Source: Uliginosibacterium sp036017065
Lineage (GTDB): Bacteria > Pseudomonadota > Gammaproteobacteria > Burkholderiales > Rhodocyclaceae
Length of the DNA stretch: 64,000 nt
Assembly (NCBI RefSeq): GCF_036017065.1
Contig: NZ_JAYXHR010000002.1
Span: 1,302,001-1,366,000 of the forward strand
Reading direction: 5' to 3'
In this document: positions 15,727-24,267 of the stretch, piece by piece
Position numbering within the stretch: position 1 is the stretch's first letter
Layout of the letters: the number at the start of each line of letters is the position of its first letter
Notes under the pieces: model-generated
Database searches by the model: none
What the model saw: only the letters and a program-made list of their open reading frames with translations
Told to the model about the DNA's origin: nothing
Translations under genes and position numbers: made by a program

Positions 15727-17019
15727 TCAGGCCACCACCGCTTCCGCCGGGGCGGTCTGCTCCAGCTCGACCGAGGCGGCCAGCAGGGCCAGGCGGGCCA
15801 CCACGCCATAGGCGTAGAAGCGGTTGGGACCTTCGTCCGGCGCCTGGCGGCAGTCCGGTACGCTGCACGGGCTGTCGAAGGCCAGCGGCTCGAAGTGCAT
15901 GCCGGGGGCATTGAGGTTCTCGTCGCGGCCGCGGTCGTTGTTCACGCGGTAGAAGCCGCCCACGACGTAGTGGTCGATCATGTACACCACCGGCTCGGCC
16001 ACGCCGCCGCTGATGGTCTCGAAGGTATGCACGCCTTCCTGGATGATCACCTCGGTGACCTGCATGCCTTCCTTCACCACGCTCATCTTGTTGCGCTGGC
16101 GACGGTTGAGGTCTTTCACCTCGCTGGCGTCATGCACCGTCATCACGCCCATGCCATAGGTGCCGGCATCGGCCTTGACGATGACGAAAGGCTTTTCGTC
16201 GACGCCGTACTCCTTGTACTTGGCGCGGATGCGCGTCAGCAGCATGTCCACCTGCCCGGCCAGGCAGTCCTCGCCGGTGCGCTCGTGGAAGTTGATCTGG
16301 CCGCAGCGGCCGAAGTAGGGGTTGAGCAACCACGGGTCCAGCCCGAGTCGTTCGGCGAAGCCGTTTGCCACCTGGTCGTAGGCGGCGAAGTGGCCGGATT
16401 TGCGGCGCTGGTGCCAGCCGGCGTGCAGCGGCGGGATCAGCCACTGGCCGTCGAGGCCCTGCAGGATTTCCGGCACGCCGGCCGACAGGTCGTTGTTGAG
16501 CAGGATCGCACAGGGGTCGAAGCCGTCCAGGCCCAGTCGCGAGCCCTTGCGCACCAGCGGCTCCAGCAACAGGGACTCACCGTTGGCCAGCTCGATGCGG
16601 GTCGGCGTGGTGACTTCGGGCAGCAGCGAGCCGATGCGCACGGTCAGCCCGGTGTGGCCGAGCAAGCTCACCAGGCGGGCGACGTTCTGCAGGTAGAACT
16701 GGTTGCGGGTGTGGTTCTCCGGGATCAGCAGCAGTTGCTGGGCGTCCGGACAGATGCGCTCCACCGCCGCGTTGGCCGCCTGCACGCATAGCGGCAGGAA
16801 AGCGGGGTTGAGGTTGTTGAAGCCACCCGGGAAAAGATTCGTGTCGACTGGCGCGAGTTTGTAACCGCTGTTGCGCAGGTCCACCGAGCCGTAGAACGGC
16901 GGCAGGTGGTCCAGCCATTGCATGCGGAACCACTGCTCGATGGTCGTGGTGTGGTCCAGGAATTTGCGCTCGAGTTCGAGCAGCGGGCCGTTCAGGGCCG
17001 TGGTGAGACGGGGCACCAT
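15727..17019 (-). CDS. gshA: Glutamate-cysteine ligase, proteobacterial GshA type
   Basis: The protein has 430 residues. It is not the E. coli GshA fold family but the separate type found in Betaproteobacteria and acidithiobacilli (about 430 residues), recognised by MDHLPPFYGSVDLRNSGYK-like N-terminal text, GGFNNLNPAFLPLC, IIQEGVHTFETISGGVAEP and VVGGFYRVN. It makes gamma-glutamylcysteine, the substrate of the adjacent gshB. A strong Shine-Dalgarno (aaagga) lies upstream of ATG 17019. Confidence 0.9.
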   Translation of the reverse strand: MVPRLTTALNGPLLELERKFLDHTTTIEQWFRMQWLDHLPPFYGSVDLRNSGYKLAPVDTNLFPGGFNNLNPAFLPLCVQAANAAVERICPDAQQLLLIPENHTRNQFYLQNVARLVSLLGHTGLTVRIGSLLPEVTTPTRIELANGESLLLEPLVRKGSRLGLDGFDPCAILLNNDLSAGVPEILQGLDGQWLIPPLHAGWHQRRKSGHFAAYDQVANGFAERLGLDPWLLNPYFGRCGQINFHERTGEDCLAGQVDMLLTRIRAKYKEYGVDEKPFVIVKADAGTYGMGVMTVHDASEVKDLNRRQRNKMSVVKEGMQVTEVIIQEGVHTFETISGGVAEPVVYMIDHYVVGGFYRVNNDRGRDENLNAPGMHFEPLAFDSPCSVPDCRQAPDEGPNRFYAYGVVARLALLAASVELEQTAPAEAVVA

Positions 17020-17229
17020 CTTTGGAGTCCTTTCACGCTGCAGCGGACGGGTGCTGGGAGGTCGATCTTACATCAGCCCACGGCGTGCCCGTTCGCTCCC
17101 GGGGGCGACCCGCGGCGCGGTTTGCAGTAAAATCCGCCGTTCCCTCAAGCTGTTGCATGCGTTCGCGGATCGTCAGAGGTTTGCGGTAGCGCATCTTTCC
17201 TGCTTCATCTTTTTGCATTCTTTCTTCCC

Positions 17230-17832
17230 ATGTTCTCTGGAATCGTTGCCACCACCGGTCGCATCGTCGAGGCGGCGCCCCTGCAGGACGGCCTGCGCCT
17301 GACGGTCGACACCGGCGCGTGGGATATCGCCGATGTCGCGCTGGGCGACTCGATCGCCTGCAACGGCGTGTGCCTCACCGTCATCGAACGCGCCGGCAGC
17401 ACGCTGAAGTTCGACGTATCCCGCGAGTCGCTCAACTGGACCACCGGCCTGGAAAAGGCCGGCGGCGAACTGAACCTCGAGAAGGCCATGCAGCTCACCG
17501 ACCGCATCGGCGGTCACCTGGTGAGCGGCCATGTCGATGGCGTCGGCGAGGTGCTGAAGTTCGAGCCCGTCGGTGAGAGTCATGAACTGGTGATCCGTTC
17601 CCCGCGCGAGCTGGCCGGTTACATCGCCCGCAAGGGTTCGATCACGGTCAATGGCGTCAGCCTGACCGTCAACTGGGTGCAGGGCACCGATTTTTCAATC
17701 AACCTGATCCCGCACACCGTGCAGGTCACCACGCTGAAGCAGTTGCAGGCCGGCAGTCGCGTGAACCTGGAGATCGACCTGATTGCCCGCTATGTCGAGC
17801 GCATGCTGGCCTGGAAGAAGGAAGAACAATGA
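17230..17832 (+). CDS. ribE: Riboflavin synthase (alpha subunit)
   Basis: The protein has 200 residues with the two lumazine-binding repeats of the trimeric enzyme: MFSGIVATTGRI at the start and GGHLVSGHVDGVGEV at about 96-110. It dismutates two 6,7-dimethyl-8-ribityllumazine molecules into riboflavin. It begins a ribE-ribBA-ribH-nusB run with four-base overlaps or near overlaps. ribD is not in the window. I see no FMN riboswitch in the 210-base leader. Confidence 0.97.
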   Translation: MFSGIVATTGRIVEAAPLQDGLRLTVDTGAWDIADVALGDSIACNGVCLTVIERAGSTLKFDVSRESLNWTTGLEKAGGELNLEKAMQLTDRIGGHLVSGHVDGVGEVLKFEPVGESHELVIRSPRELAGYIARKGSITVNGVSLTVNWVQGTDFSINLIPHTVQVTTLKQLQAGSRVNLEIDLIARYVERMLAWKKEEQ

Positions 17833-18941
17833 GCAGCACCGCAGGCAGCGTCCTGTCGCCCGTCCTCGAAATCGTCGAGGATATTCGCCTGGGCAAGATG
17901 GTCATCCTCATCGACGACGAGGACCGCGAGAACGAAGGCGATATCGTCATCGCCGCCCAGCACTGCACGCCGGAAGCCATCAACTTCATGGCCAAGCATG
18001 CTCGCGGCCTCATCTGCCTGACCTTGTCCGAGGCGCGGTGCAAGAAGCTGGGCCTGGGCCTGATGGTGCGTGACAACGGCTCGCCGCACGGCACCGCCTT
18101 CACGACCTCCATCGAAGCGGCGGAAGGCGTCACGACCGGCATTTCCGCGCATGACCGTTCGCGCACCGTGCAGGCGGCGGTGGCGCCGAATGCGCGCCCC
18201 AGCGACATCGTGCAGCCCGGCCACATCTTCCCGCTGATGGCGCAGCCCGGCGGCGTGCTGGTGCGTGCCGGTCACACCGAGGCAGGCTGTGACCTGGCGC
18301 AGATGGCCGGGCTGGAGCCGGCCGCGGTCATCTGCGAGATCCTCAAGGACGACGGCAGCATGGCCCGCCTGCCGGACCTCGTGGAATACGCGAAGGAGCA
18401 CGGCCTGAAGATCGGCGCGATCCGCGACCTGATCAACTACCGCGCCGCCGCCGAGAAGCTGGTGGAGCGCGTCGCCGAGAAGACCGTGCCCACCGCGCAC
18501 GGTGACTTCCAGCTCGCGGCCTACGAAGACAAGGTGTCCGGCGAGATCCATCTCGCGATGTGGCGCGGCGACATCCAGCCCGGCGTCGAAACGCTGGTGC
18601 GCGTGCATGAGCCGGTGTCGGTGCTGGACTTCATCGACCCCGGCAGCACGCGCCACAGTTTCACCGTCGACGCCGCGCTGGCGCGCATCGCCGCCAATGG
18701 TCACGGTGTGCTGGTGCTGCTGCGGCGCGACCAGAGCCGGGAGGAAGTGCTGGCGACGCTGGGCTGTCCCGACGTGCCGCGCCCCAACGTGAAGTGGGAC
18801 CAGCGCATCTTCGGCATCGGCGCACAGATCCTGCGCGATCTCGGCGTCGGCAAGATGCGCGTGCTGTCCACCCCGCTGCGCATTCCCAACATGACCGGTT
18901 TCGGCCTCGAGGTCACCGGCTATCTCTCCCCGGAAAACTGA
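17829..18941 (+). CDS. ribB: 3,4-dihydroxy-2-butanone-4-phosphate synthase fused to a degenerate GTP cyclohydrolase II domain
   Basis: The protein has 370 residues. The N-terminal RibB half (about 8-205) is intact: DDEDRENEGDIV, TGISAHDRSRT and RAGHTEAGCDL. The C-terminal half (about 210-370) has the RibA fold pattern (GAQILRDLGVGKMRVLSTP), but it lacks the zinc-binding C-x-SLRCDC cluster and the EGRGIGL segment; the corresponding region reads EPVSVLDFIDPG. It should therefore make DHBP but not open GTP, and a true RibA must be elsewhere. Such RibBX-type fusions are known in proteobacteria. Confidence 0.9.
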   Translation: MSSTAGSVLSPVLEIVEDIRLGKMVILIDDEDRENEGDIVIAAQHCTPEAINFMAKHARGLICLTLSEARCKKLGLGLMVRDNGSPHGTAFTTSIEAAEGVTTGISAHDRSRTVQAAVAPNARPSDIVQPGHIFPLMAQPGGVLVRAGHTEAGCDLAQMAGLEPAAVICEILKDDGSMARLPDLVEYAKEHGLKIGAIRDLINYRAAAEKLVERVAEKTVPTAHGDFQLAAYEDKVSGEIHLAMWRGDIQPGVETLVRVHEPVSVLDFIDPGSTRHSFTVDAALARIAANGHGVLVLLRRDQSREEVLATLGCPDVPRPNVKWDQRIFGIGAQILRDLGVGKMRVLSTPLRIPNMTGFGLEVTGYLSPEN

Positions 18942-18942
18942 C

Positions 18943-19416
18943 ATGCCCCGTTTCGAACACGTCCCCGAGATCGAACCCAACCTGCGCGGCAACGGCCTGC
19001 GCGTCGCCGTCGTGCTCGGCCGCTTCAATGCAGACATCGGCGACGGCCTGCTGTCCGCCTGTGTCACCGAGTTGCTGGAGCGCGGCGTGGCCCCCGAGCA
19101 CATGCTGGTGGCCACCGTGCCCGGCGCGCTGGAGCTGCCGCTCACCCTGCAGCAACTCGCGCGTAGCGGCCGCTACGACGCGCTGGTAGCACTCGGCGCG
19201 GTGATCCGCGGTGACACCTACCACTTCGAGATCGTCTCCAACGAAATGGCCGCCGGCATCACCCGCGTGACGCTGGACACCGGTGTGCCCATCGCCAACG
19301 GCGTACTCACCACCGAGGACGACGACCAGGCCATCGCGCGCATGCACGGCAAGGGCCGTGACTGCGCACAGGTCGCCATCGAGATGGCCCATCTTCTGAA
19401 AGCGATCCGACCATGA
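18943..19416 (+). CDS. ribH: 6,7-dimethyl-8-ribityllumazine synthase
   Basis: The protein has 157 residues with standard lumazine synthase motifs: VVLGRFNADIGDGLL, VPGALELPLTLQ, ALGAVIRGDTYHFE and GVPIANGVLTTEDDDQA. It condenses DHBP with the ribityl-uracil amine. It lies one base after ribBA, and its stop overlaps nusB (ATGA). Confidence 0.97.
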   Translation: MPRFEHVPEIEPNLRGNGLRVAVVLGRFNADIGDGLLSACVTELLERGVAPEHMLVATVPGALELPLTLQQLARSGRYDALVALGAVIRGDTYHFEIVSNEMAAGITRVTLDTGVPIANGVLTTEDDDQAIARMHGKGRDCAQVAIEMAHLLKAIRP

Positions 19417-19883
19417 GCGACAACAAGCAGGACAAGCCCGCCGACACCAAGCGCACGCCGCGTCACCTAGCGCGCGAACTGGCGATGCAGGGCCTCTACC
19501 AGTGGCGCATGAGCGGCAACTCGCTGCCGATGATCGAGCAGCATCTGGAAGCGGAAAGCGAAGACTGGTCGCGCGCCGACCGACCGCTGATGCTGGTGCT
19601 GCTGCGCGGCGCGGCGCAGAACGCCGACGCGCTGGAGGCGGAGTTCGCGCCCTACCTGGACCGTCCCATCCACGAGATGTCGCCGATCGAGCGCGCCATC
19701 CTGCTGCTGGGCACCTACGAGCTGACCCACCGCATCGAGACGCCGTATCGCGTCGTCATCAACGAAGCCATCGAGCTCGCCAAGCAGTTCGGCGGCAGCG
19801 ACGGCCACAAGTACGTCAACGGCGTGCTCGACAAGCTGGCGCCGCGCCTGCGTGCGGCCGAAGTGGCCCACGGCCGCAAGTAA
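19413..19883 (+). CDS. nusB: Transcription antitermination factor NusB
   Basis: The protein has 156 residues and is all-helical, with ARELAMQGLYQWRMSG, SPIERAILLLGTYEL and VINEAIELAKQFGGSDGHKYVNGVLDKLA, the NusB signature. It binds boxA RNA with S10 during rRNA transcription. Location after ribH is widely conserved. A weak stem (19897-19921) without a T-tract follows. Confidence 0.97.
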   Translation: MSDNKQDKPADTKRTPRHLARELAMQGLYQWRMSGNSLPMIEQHLEAESEDWSRADRPLMLVLLRGAAQNADALEAEFAPYLDRPIHEMSPIERAILLLGTYELTHRIETPYRVVINEAIELAKQFGGSDGHKYVNGVLDKLAPRLRAAEVAHGRK

Positions 19884-19964
19884 CAAAGAAGGAACGAAGG
19901 CGTCGCGTGGGGCGGCGCCTTCCTGCGTGGCCGGCATCGCCCGGCCCTGTCGCGAGGCTGATCC

Positions 19965-20576
19965 ATGCTCAAGGTGTATGGCGACGTGTATTCCGGCAAC
20001 TGCTACAAGCTGCGGTTGTTGTTGTCGCAGCTGGAGATTCCGCACGTCTGGCAGCACGTCGACATCCTCGGGCGCGAGACGCACACCGATGCCTTCCTCG
20101 CGCGCAATCCCAACGGCAAGATTCCCGTGCTGGAACTCGATAATGGCGCCGGCGGTCGTGAGTTTCTCGCCGAGTCCGGCGCCATCCTGCACTACCTCGC
20201 GGCCGGCACGCCGCTGATCCCGACCGACAGGCTGGCGCATGCGCGCATGCTGCAGTGGATGTTCTTCGAGCAGTACAGCCATGAACCCTACGTGGCCGTG
20301 GCGCGCTACATCGTGCGCTACCTTGGCCGACCGGCAGACAAGGAAGCGGTGCTGCAGCAGAAGATGGCGCCCGGCTACCGTGCGCTGGACGTGATGGAGC
20401 AACAGCTCGCCCGCGAGGACTTCTTTGCCGGCGGCCACTACAGCCTGGCGGACATCGCGCTGTACGGCTACACGCACGTGGCAGAAGAGGGCAGCTTCGA
20501 GCTGCAGCGCTATCCGGCGATCCGCGCCTGGCTGGCCCGCGTGCAGGCGCAGCCCGGCTACGTCGGCATGGATTGA
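19965..20576 (+). CDS. Glutathione S-transferase family protein
   Basis: The protein has 203 residues. The N-terminal thioredoxin-like domain (LKVYGDVYSGNCYKLRLLL, NPNGKIPVLEL with the cis-proline, ESGAILHYLA) is followed by an all-helical C-terminal domain (SLADIALYGYTHVAEEG). The substrate is unknown. It lies between nusB and thiL, and its stop is five bases before the thiL ATG. The glutathione it needs could come from the gshA-gshB pair upstream. Confidence 0.92.
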   Translation: MLKVYGDVYSGNCYKLRLLLSQLEIPHVWQHVDILGRETHTDAFLARNPNGKIPVLELDNGAGGREFLAESGAILHYLAAGTPLIPTDRLAHARMLQWMFFEQYSHEPYVAVARYIVRYLGRPADKEAVLQQKMAPGYRALDVMEQQLAREDFFAGGHYSLADIALYGYTHVAEEGSFELQRYPAIRAWLARVQAQPGYVGMD

Positions 20577-20581
20577 GCACG

Positions 20582-21550
20582 ATGCCCGACACGAAGCCCT
20601 CCGAATTCGAACTGATCCGCCGCTACTTCACGCGGCCGGTCGCGCACACCGATCTCGCGGTGGGTGACGACGCCGCCTTGATGACGCCGCGGCCCGGCAT
20701 GCAGCTCGCGGTATCGACCGACATGCTGGTGGCCGGCACCCACTTCTTCGCCGACACTGCCCCCGGCGATCTCGGCTGGAAAGCGGCCGCGGTGAACATC
20801 TCGGACATGGCCGCGATGGGGGCGGAGCCCCGCTGGATGTTCCTCGCCTTGTCCCTGCCCGCGGTCGACGAGGCCTGGGTGGCGGCGTTCGCCGAGGGCT
20901 TTGCCGCCTGCTGCGCACGCTTCGGCGTGGACTGGGCGGGCGGCGACACGACCCGCGGTCCCCTCAACCTGTGCCCGACTGTGATCGGCGAAGTGCCGGT
21001 GGCCGCGGCCATCCGTCGCGACGGCGCACGCGCCGGCGATGACATCTGGGTGTCCGGTACGCCGGGCCTGGCAGCGCTGGGGCTGCGCCATCTGCGCGAC
21101 GGCCTGCCGCTGGCGGAAGAGGCGAGGGCGCAATGCCTGCGCAGCCTGCATCGTCCGCAGCCGCGTGTCGAACTGGGCCTGGCGCTGCGCGGCGTGGCAA
21201 GTGCCATGCAGGACGTGTCGGATGGCCTGCTGGGTGACCTGGGGCACATCCTGTCCCGCTCGCGTCTGGCGGCTGTCGTCGAGGATGCGGCATTGCCCTG
21301 GTCACCGGTGCTGGCGGCCTGCAGCGACGAGCCTGCGGCGCGCGCGGCGCTGACGGCGGGTGGCGATGACTACGAGCTGGTGTTCACGGCGGCGCCCGAA
21401 CTGCGCGAGCAGGTTGCGTCCATCGGCCAGCGCATCGAGCTGCCGTTGACGCGCATCGGCCAGTGCCAGTCCGGCGAGGGGCTGCGTCTGCTCGCACGCG
21501 ATGGCACGCTGCAACCGGTTGGCCGGGCGGGCTACGACCATTTCGGCTGA
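20582..21550 (+). CDS. thiL: Thiamine-monophosphate kinase
   Basis: The protein has 322 residues. Motifs are DLAVGDDAALM (Mg-ATP binding), DMAAMGAEPRW, DWAGGDTTRGP and GGDDYELVFTAAP near the end. It phosphorylates thiamine monophosphate to the diphosphate cofactor. ATG 20582 is preferred over TTG 20573, which overlaps the GST stop. The stop lies inside the first unit of a 13-base tandem repeat. Confidence 0.95.
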   Translation: MPDTKPSEFELIRRYFTRPVAHTDLAVGDDAALMTPRPGMQLAVSTDMLVAGTHFFADTAPGDLGWKAAAVNISDMAAMGAEPRWMFLALSLPAVDEAWVAAFAEGFAACCARFGVDWAGGDTTRGPLNLCPTVIGEVPVAAAIRRDGARAGDDIWVSGTPGLAALGLRHLRDGLPLAEEARAQCLRSLHRPQPRVELGLALRGVASAMQDVSDGLLGDLGHILSRSRLAAVVEDAALPWSPVLAACSDEPAARAALTAGGDDYELVFTAAPELREQVASIGQRIELPLTRIGQCQSGEGLRLLARDGTLQPVGRAGYDHFG

Positions 21551-21586
21551 ACCCTTCGGCTGAACCCTTCGACTGAACCCATCGGC
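21542..21586 (+). repeat. 13-base tandem repeat across the thiL stop
   Basis: Three units of ttcggctgaaccc (21542-21554, 21555-21567, 21568-21580, the third with one change) and a partial fourth. The thiL TGA is in unit one. Extra in-frame stops would occur in each copy only if the frame were kept. Confidence 0.8.
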
Positions 21587-21610
21587 CGGATCAACAGGAA
21601 ACGAAACGAC

Positions 21611-22093
21611 ATGCCGGCTCCCACGCTGCGCTTCATGCTGTCCCACCCCGCTCACATCCTGTCGCTGGGCCTGGGCTCCGGCCTCGCGCCGAAGGCACCG
21701 GGCACCTTCGGCAGCTTCGCCGCCTGGGCGGGCTTCCTGCTGCTCAAGCCGCAGCTGTCCGACCTGTCCTTCGGCATCTTCCTGCTGGTCTGCCTGCTGG
21801 CCGGCAGCGTGATGGTGGCGCACACCTGCCGTGCGCTGGGCACGATGGACCACGGTGCCGTGGTGTGGGACGAGTTCGTCGCGGTGTGGCTGGTGCTGTG
21901 GCTGGTGCCCGCAACGTGGATCTGGCAGTTCGCCGGTGTGCTGGTGTTCCGTTTCTTCGACATCGTGAAACCCTGGCCGATCCGTGTGCTGGACGCGCGC
22001 TTCAAGAGCGGCTTCGGCGTGATGCTGGATGACCTGGTGGCGGCGCTGTTCACGCTCATGCTGCTGGCTTGCGCCTGGAGGGTGCTGGCATGA
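21611..22093 (+). CDS. pgpA: Phosphatidylglycerophosphatase A
   Basis: The 160-residue membrane enzyme shows GLGSGLAPKAPGTFGSFAAW at the start, the acidic catalytic segment DHGAVVWDEFVAVW and FRFFDIVKPWPIRVLD, all PgpA signatures. It dephosphorylates phosphatidylglycerol phosphate in phospholipid synthesis. The order thiL-pgpA-pncC is common in proteobacteria. Its stop overlaps pncC (ATGA). Confidence 0.95.
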   Translation: MPAPTLRFMLSHPAHILSLGLGSGLAPKAPGTFGSFAAWAGFLLLKPQLSDLSFGIFLLVCLLAGSVMVAHTCRALGTMDHGAVVWDEFVAVWLVLWLVPATWIWQFAGVLVFRFFDIVKPWPIRVLDARFKSGFGVMLDDLVAALFTLMLLACAWRVLA

Positions 22094-22617
22094 ACGACGA
22101 GCTGATCGTTCTCGCGCGTGATCTGGGCGAAGCACTGCTCGCGCGCGGCTGGCGGCTGGCGTGTGCGGAGTCCTGCACGGGCGGACTCATCGCCGCGGCG
22201 GTGACGGAAATCGCCGGCAGCTCGGCGTGGTTCGAGCGCGGCTTCGTGACCTATGCCAACGAGGCCAAGATGGAACTGCTGGGTGTGCGTGCCGACACGC
22301 TGGCGCGGGACGGTGCGGTGAGCGAGGCCTGCGTGCACGAGATGGTGCTGGGCGCGTTGTCGCGTTCGCACGCCGACCTTGCCGTGGCGGTCTCGGGTAT
22401 CGCCGGGCCCTCGGGCGGCAGTGCGGAGAAGCCGGTGGGAACGGTCGTCATCGGCTGGGCGGACATCGTCGGCGGCGTCAATGTCGCGCGCTTCCACTTC
22501 GATGGCGATCGCGCTGCCGTGCGCGAGCAAGCAGCGCACTACGCACTGCGCGGACTGTTGCAGCGGCTTGCGCCCGCAACGGACGCGACGGACGGACTCT
22601 ACCTGCCCGAGATCTGA
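22090..22617 (+). CDS. pncC: Nicotinamide-nucleotide amidohydrolase (CinA C-terminal domain, PncC)
   Basis: The protein has 175 residues and is the stand-alone CinA C-terminal domain, with CAESCTGGLIAAAVTEIAG, FERGFVTYANEAK and VSGIAGPSGGSAEKPVGTV. The family deamidates NMN to NaMN in the pyridine-nucleotide cycle. ATG 22090 overlaps the pgpA stop and is better than the upstream ATG 22069. Its 3' end overlaps the convergent nrdG-like gene by 19 bases. Confidence 0.94.
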   Translation: MNDELIVLARDLGEALLARGWRLACAESCTGGLIAAAVTEIAGSSAWFERGFVTYANEAKMELLGVRADTLARDGAVSEACVHEMVLGALSRSHADLAVAVSGIAGPSGGSAEKPVGTVVIGWADIVGGVNVARFHFDGDRAAVREQAAHYALRGLLQRLAPATDATDGLYLPEI

Positions 22618-23384
22618 CCGCAGGCCGGGCCGCCGTCCGCGCGGCGCACGGCGAACAACGGGAAGCGCATGCCAAGCTCCCGCAGCAGGTGCTGCGATAT
22701 GCCGGCGTGAGGCGGGAGCTCCGTCACCACTCCTTCCGGCCTGAACTCCTGCAGCACGAAGCGGCGTACGCCCAGCGTCGTCAGCAGGTCCGCCGCGCGC
22801 AGCACCGCCAGTTCGCTCAGCAGCGCGCTGTGATAGGTCAGGCGGAATTCGCAGGCCACCCCGCTCGCCAGCAACATGCGTGCGCTGCGCATCGCACGCA
22901 GAGCGCTGCCGCGGGCGCCGGTGATGCTGTCGTAGTGAGCGGCATCGGCCTTGATGTCGAAGCCCACCCAGTCGAGCAAGGGGAGCAGGGCGGCAAGCCG
23001 GTCCGGATACGCGCCGCCGGTATGCAGCCCGGTGCGCAGGCCCATGTCGAGCACGGCGCGCAAGGCGTTCGGCAGCGCCCGGTCAGTCGTCGGTTCCCCG
23101 CCGGAGAAGACCACGCCGTCCAGGCTGTCGGCGCGTTGCCTCAGGGCACTTTCGACATGCTGCCAGGTGAGGGCAGGCGGTTCGCTACGTGATTGCAGCC
23201 CGGGGTTCTGGCAGTAGCCGCAACGCCATGGGCAGCCCTGCAGGAAGACCACCGCCGACGCGGTGCCCGGCCAGTCGACAGTCGAGAACGGCACGAAGGC
23301 ACTGACGCGTATGCGCGCCTGCCACGGCGTAACGAGATGATCGCCACCGCGGATGTAGTGCTCGGTGTGGGCGGTATCGCTCAA
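22599..23384 (-). CDS. nrdG: Anaerobic ribonucleotide reductase activase-like radical SAM protein
   Basis: The protein has 261 residues. The radical-SAM cluster motif C51-x3-C55-x2-C58 lies in QGCPWRCGYCQNPG, followed by VVFSGGEPTTD. It resembles the proteobacterial longer NrdG (anaerobic RNR activating protein), which installs the glycyl radical on NrdD. The only start in frame before a stop is TTG 23384. No nrdD is adjacent. An FNR/Anr-type box lies about 150 bases upstream (23531-23544), in keeping with anaerobic expression. A pyruvate formate-lyase activase role is a less likely alternative. Confidence 0.85.
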   Translation of the reverse strand: MSDTAHTEHYIRGGDHLVTPWQARIRVSAFVPFSTVDWPGTASAVVFLQGCPWRCGYCQNPGLQSRSEPPALTWQHVESALRQRADSLDGVVFSGGEPTTDRALPNALRAVLDMGLRTGLHTGGAYPDRLAALLPLLDWVGFDIKADAAHYDSITGARGSALRAMRSARMLLASGVACEFRLTYHSALLSELAVLRAADLLTTLGVRRFVLQEFRPEGVVTELPPHAGISQHLLRELGMRFPLFAVRRADGGPACGQISGR

Positions 23385-23530
23385 ATGTGTCGGTTAACGC
23401 TTGTGGATGACCACCGCGGTGATCGGACAGGCAGGCCGGCAAGGCCCGCCTTCATCGGACATGGCCGGGACTCATGGTTGCAGATTCCGGCGAAGGTTTG
23501 GAGGAGGACGAGGGCATGGCGCGAGCGTGC

Positions 23531-23544
23531 TTGACCTCCATCAA
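23531..23544 (-). promoter_or_regulatory. Putative FNR/Anr/Crp-family box
   Basis: Plus-strand TTGAC-ctcc-ATCAA differs by one base from the FNR consensus TTGAT-N4-ATCAA. It is in the 235-base gap upstream of the minus-strand nrdG-like gene and downstream of the lipoprotein gene, so nrdG is its likely target. No clear -10 was identified. Confidence 0.5.
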
Positions 23545-23619
23545 GCCTGCCGCTGACACCATGCACGCGGCTGCGGGCTGCAGGCGGACAGATAGAGGCC
23601 ATCCGACCGGACGCAGGGA

Positions 23620-24018
23620 TCAGAAGTAGAGCGACTCCACCTGCTGTCCTGCTGCCAGGATGTCGCACTTGTCCGCGCTGCGTCCTTTGGCGCCCTGGAT
23701 GGCGCCCGCCACGATGCCGACCTTTCCGCCGCTGCCACCCAGCACGGACCCGAAGTAGCAGCTCGCCACCACCTCGGTGCCGCGGTACTGGGCGGAAAGG
23801 CGTTGGGTCGGGGTGTAGGGCGCGAAGCTTCCGCGCATCACGGGGTCGCCGTTCACGGTGACCGTGAGTTCCCGGCCGCGTGTCTTGTACTCGCCGCCGA
23901 AGACAAACTTCTGACCATTGATGACGACTTCCTTGTCCTGCGCCCGCTTCGGGGCAGAGCCACAGGCCGACAGGGCGATGCTGGCGCCAGCCAGCAGGAG
24001 GATGAATGAGGGCTTCAT
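23620..24018 (-). CDS. Putative lipoprotein of unknown function
   Basis: The protein has 132 residues. Signal peptide and lipobox MKPSFILLLAGASIALSAC put the lipidated cysteine at 19. The mature part has FVFGGEYKTRGRELTVTVNG, GSFAPYTPTQ and a late glycine-rich stretch (GSVLGGSGGKVGIVAGAIQG). No family is recognised. ATG 24018 is chosen because it opens the lipobox signal. It reads alone between the nrdG leader and the RND terminator. Confidence 0.7.
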   Translation of the reverse strand: MKPSFILLLAGASIALSACGSAPKRAQDKEVVINGQKFVFGGEYKTRGRELTVTVNGDPVMRGSFAPYTPTQRLSAQYRGTEVVASCYFGSVLGGSGGKVGIVAGAIQGAKGRSADKCDILAAGQQVESLYF

Positions 24019-24232
24019 GCGCGTGTCCACAAAAAGCGCGAAGCGTATGCACCGCATGACTGCCGTGCAATTCGGCAATCCTGGCCTATCCGCCGGAAAA
24101 CGGGTCCGCTCAGTCGTCATTCCGCCGGCATGTCGCGTTTGCCGCGAATTGGCCGATCGACGGCAGGCCGCAGACGCCGCTTTGCCCTTCAGGGAAGCAC
24201 GGGGTATCGCTGGAGGGCAGGCTGAGGCCGGC

Positions 24233-24263
24233 GCAAAAAAAAGGGCCGCAGTAGCGGCCCTTT
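24233..24263 (-). terminator. Intrinsic terminator after the RND pump
   Basis: aaagggccgc (24240-24249) pairs with gcggcccttt (24254-24263), with loop agta. On the minus strand the stem is followed by a run of T (complement of the a-tract from 24234). It lies right after the stop of the RND permease. Confidence 0.88.
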
Positions 24264-24267
24264 CAAG

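Noticed and set aside
17020..17229. FMN riboswitch before ribE
   Set aside because: I looked for the conserved RFN core in the leader and saw no matching segments.
19897..19921. Terminator after nusB
   Set aside because: The stem exists but there is no T-tract, so it is not supported as an intrinsic terminator.
23394..23462. 22-residue minus-strand frame upstream of nrdG
   Set aside because: Too short, no family and no clear ribosome-binding site; a leader peptide cannot be shown.
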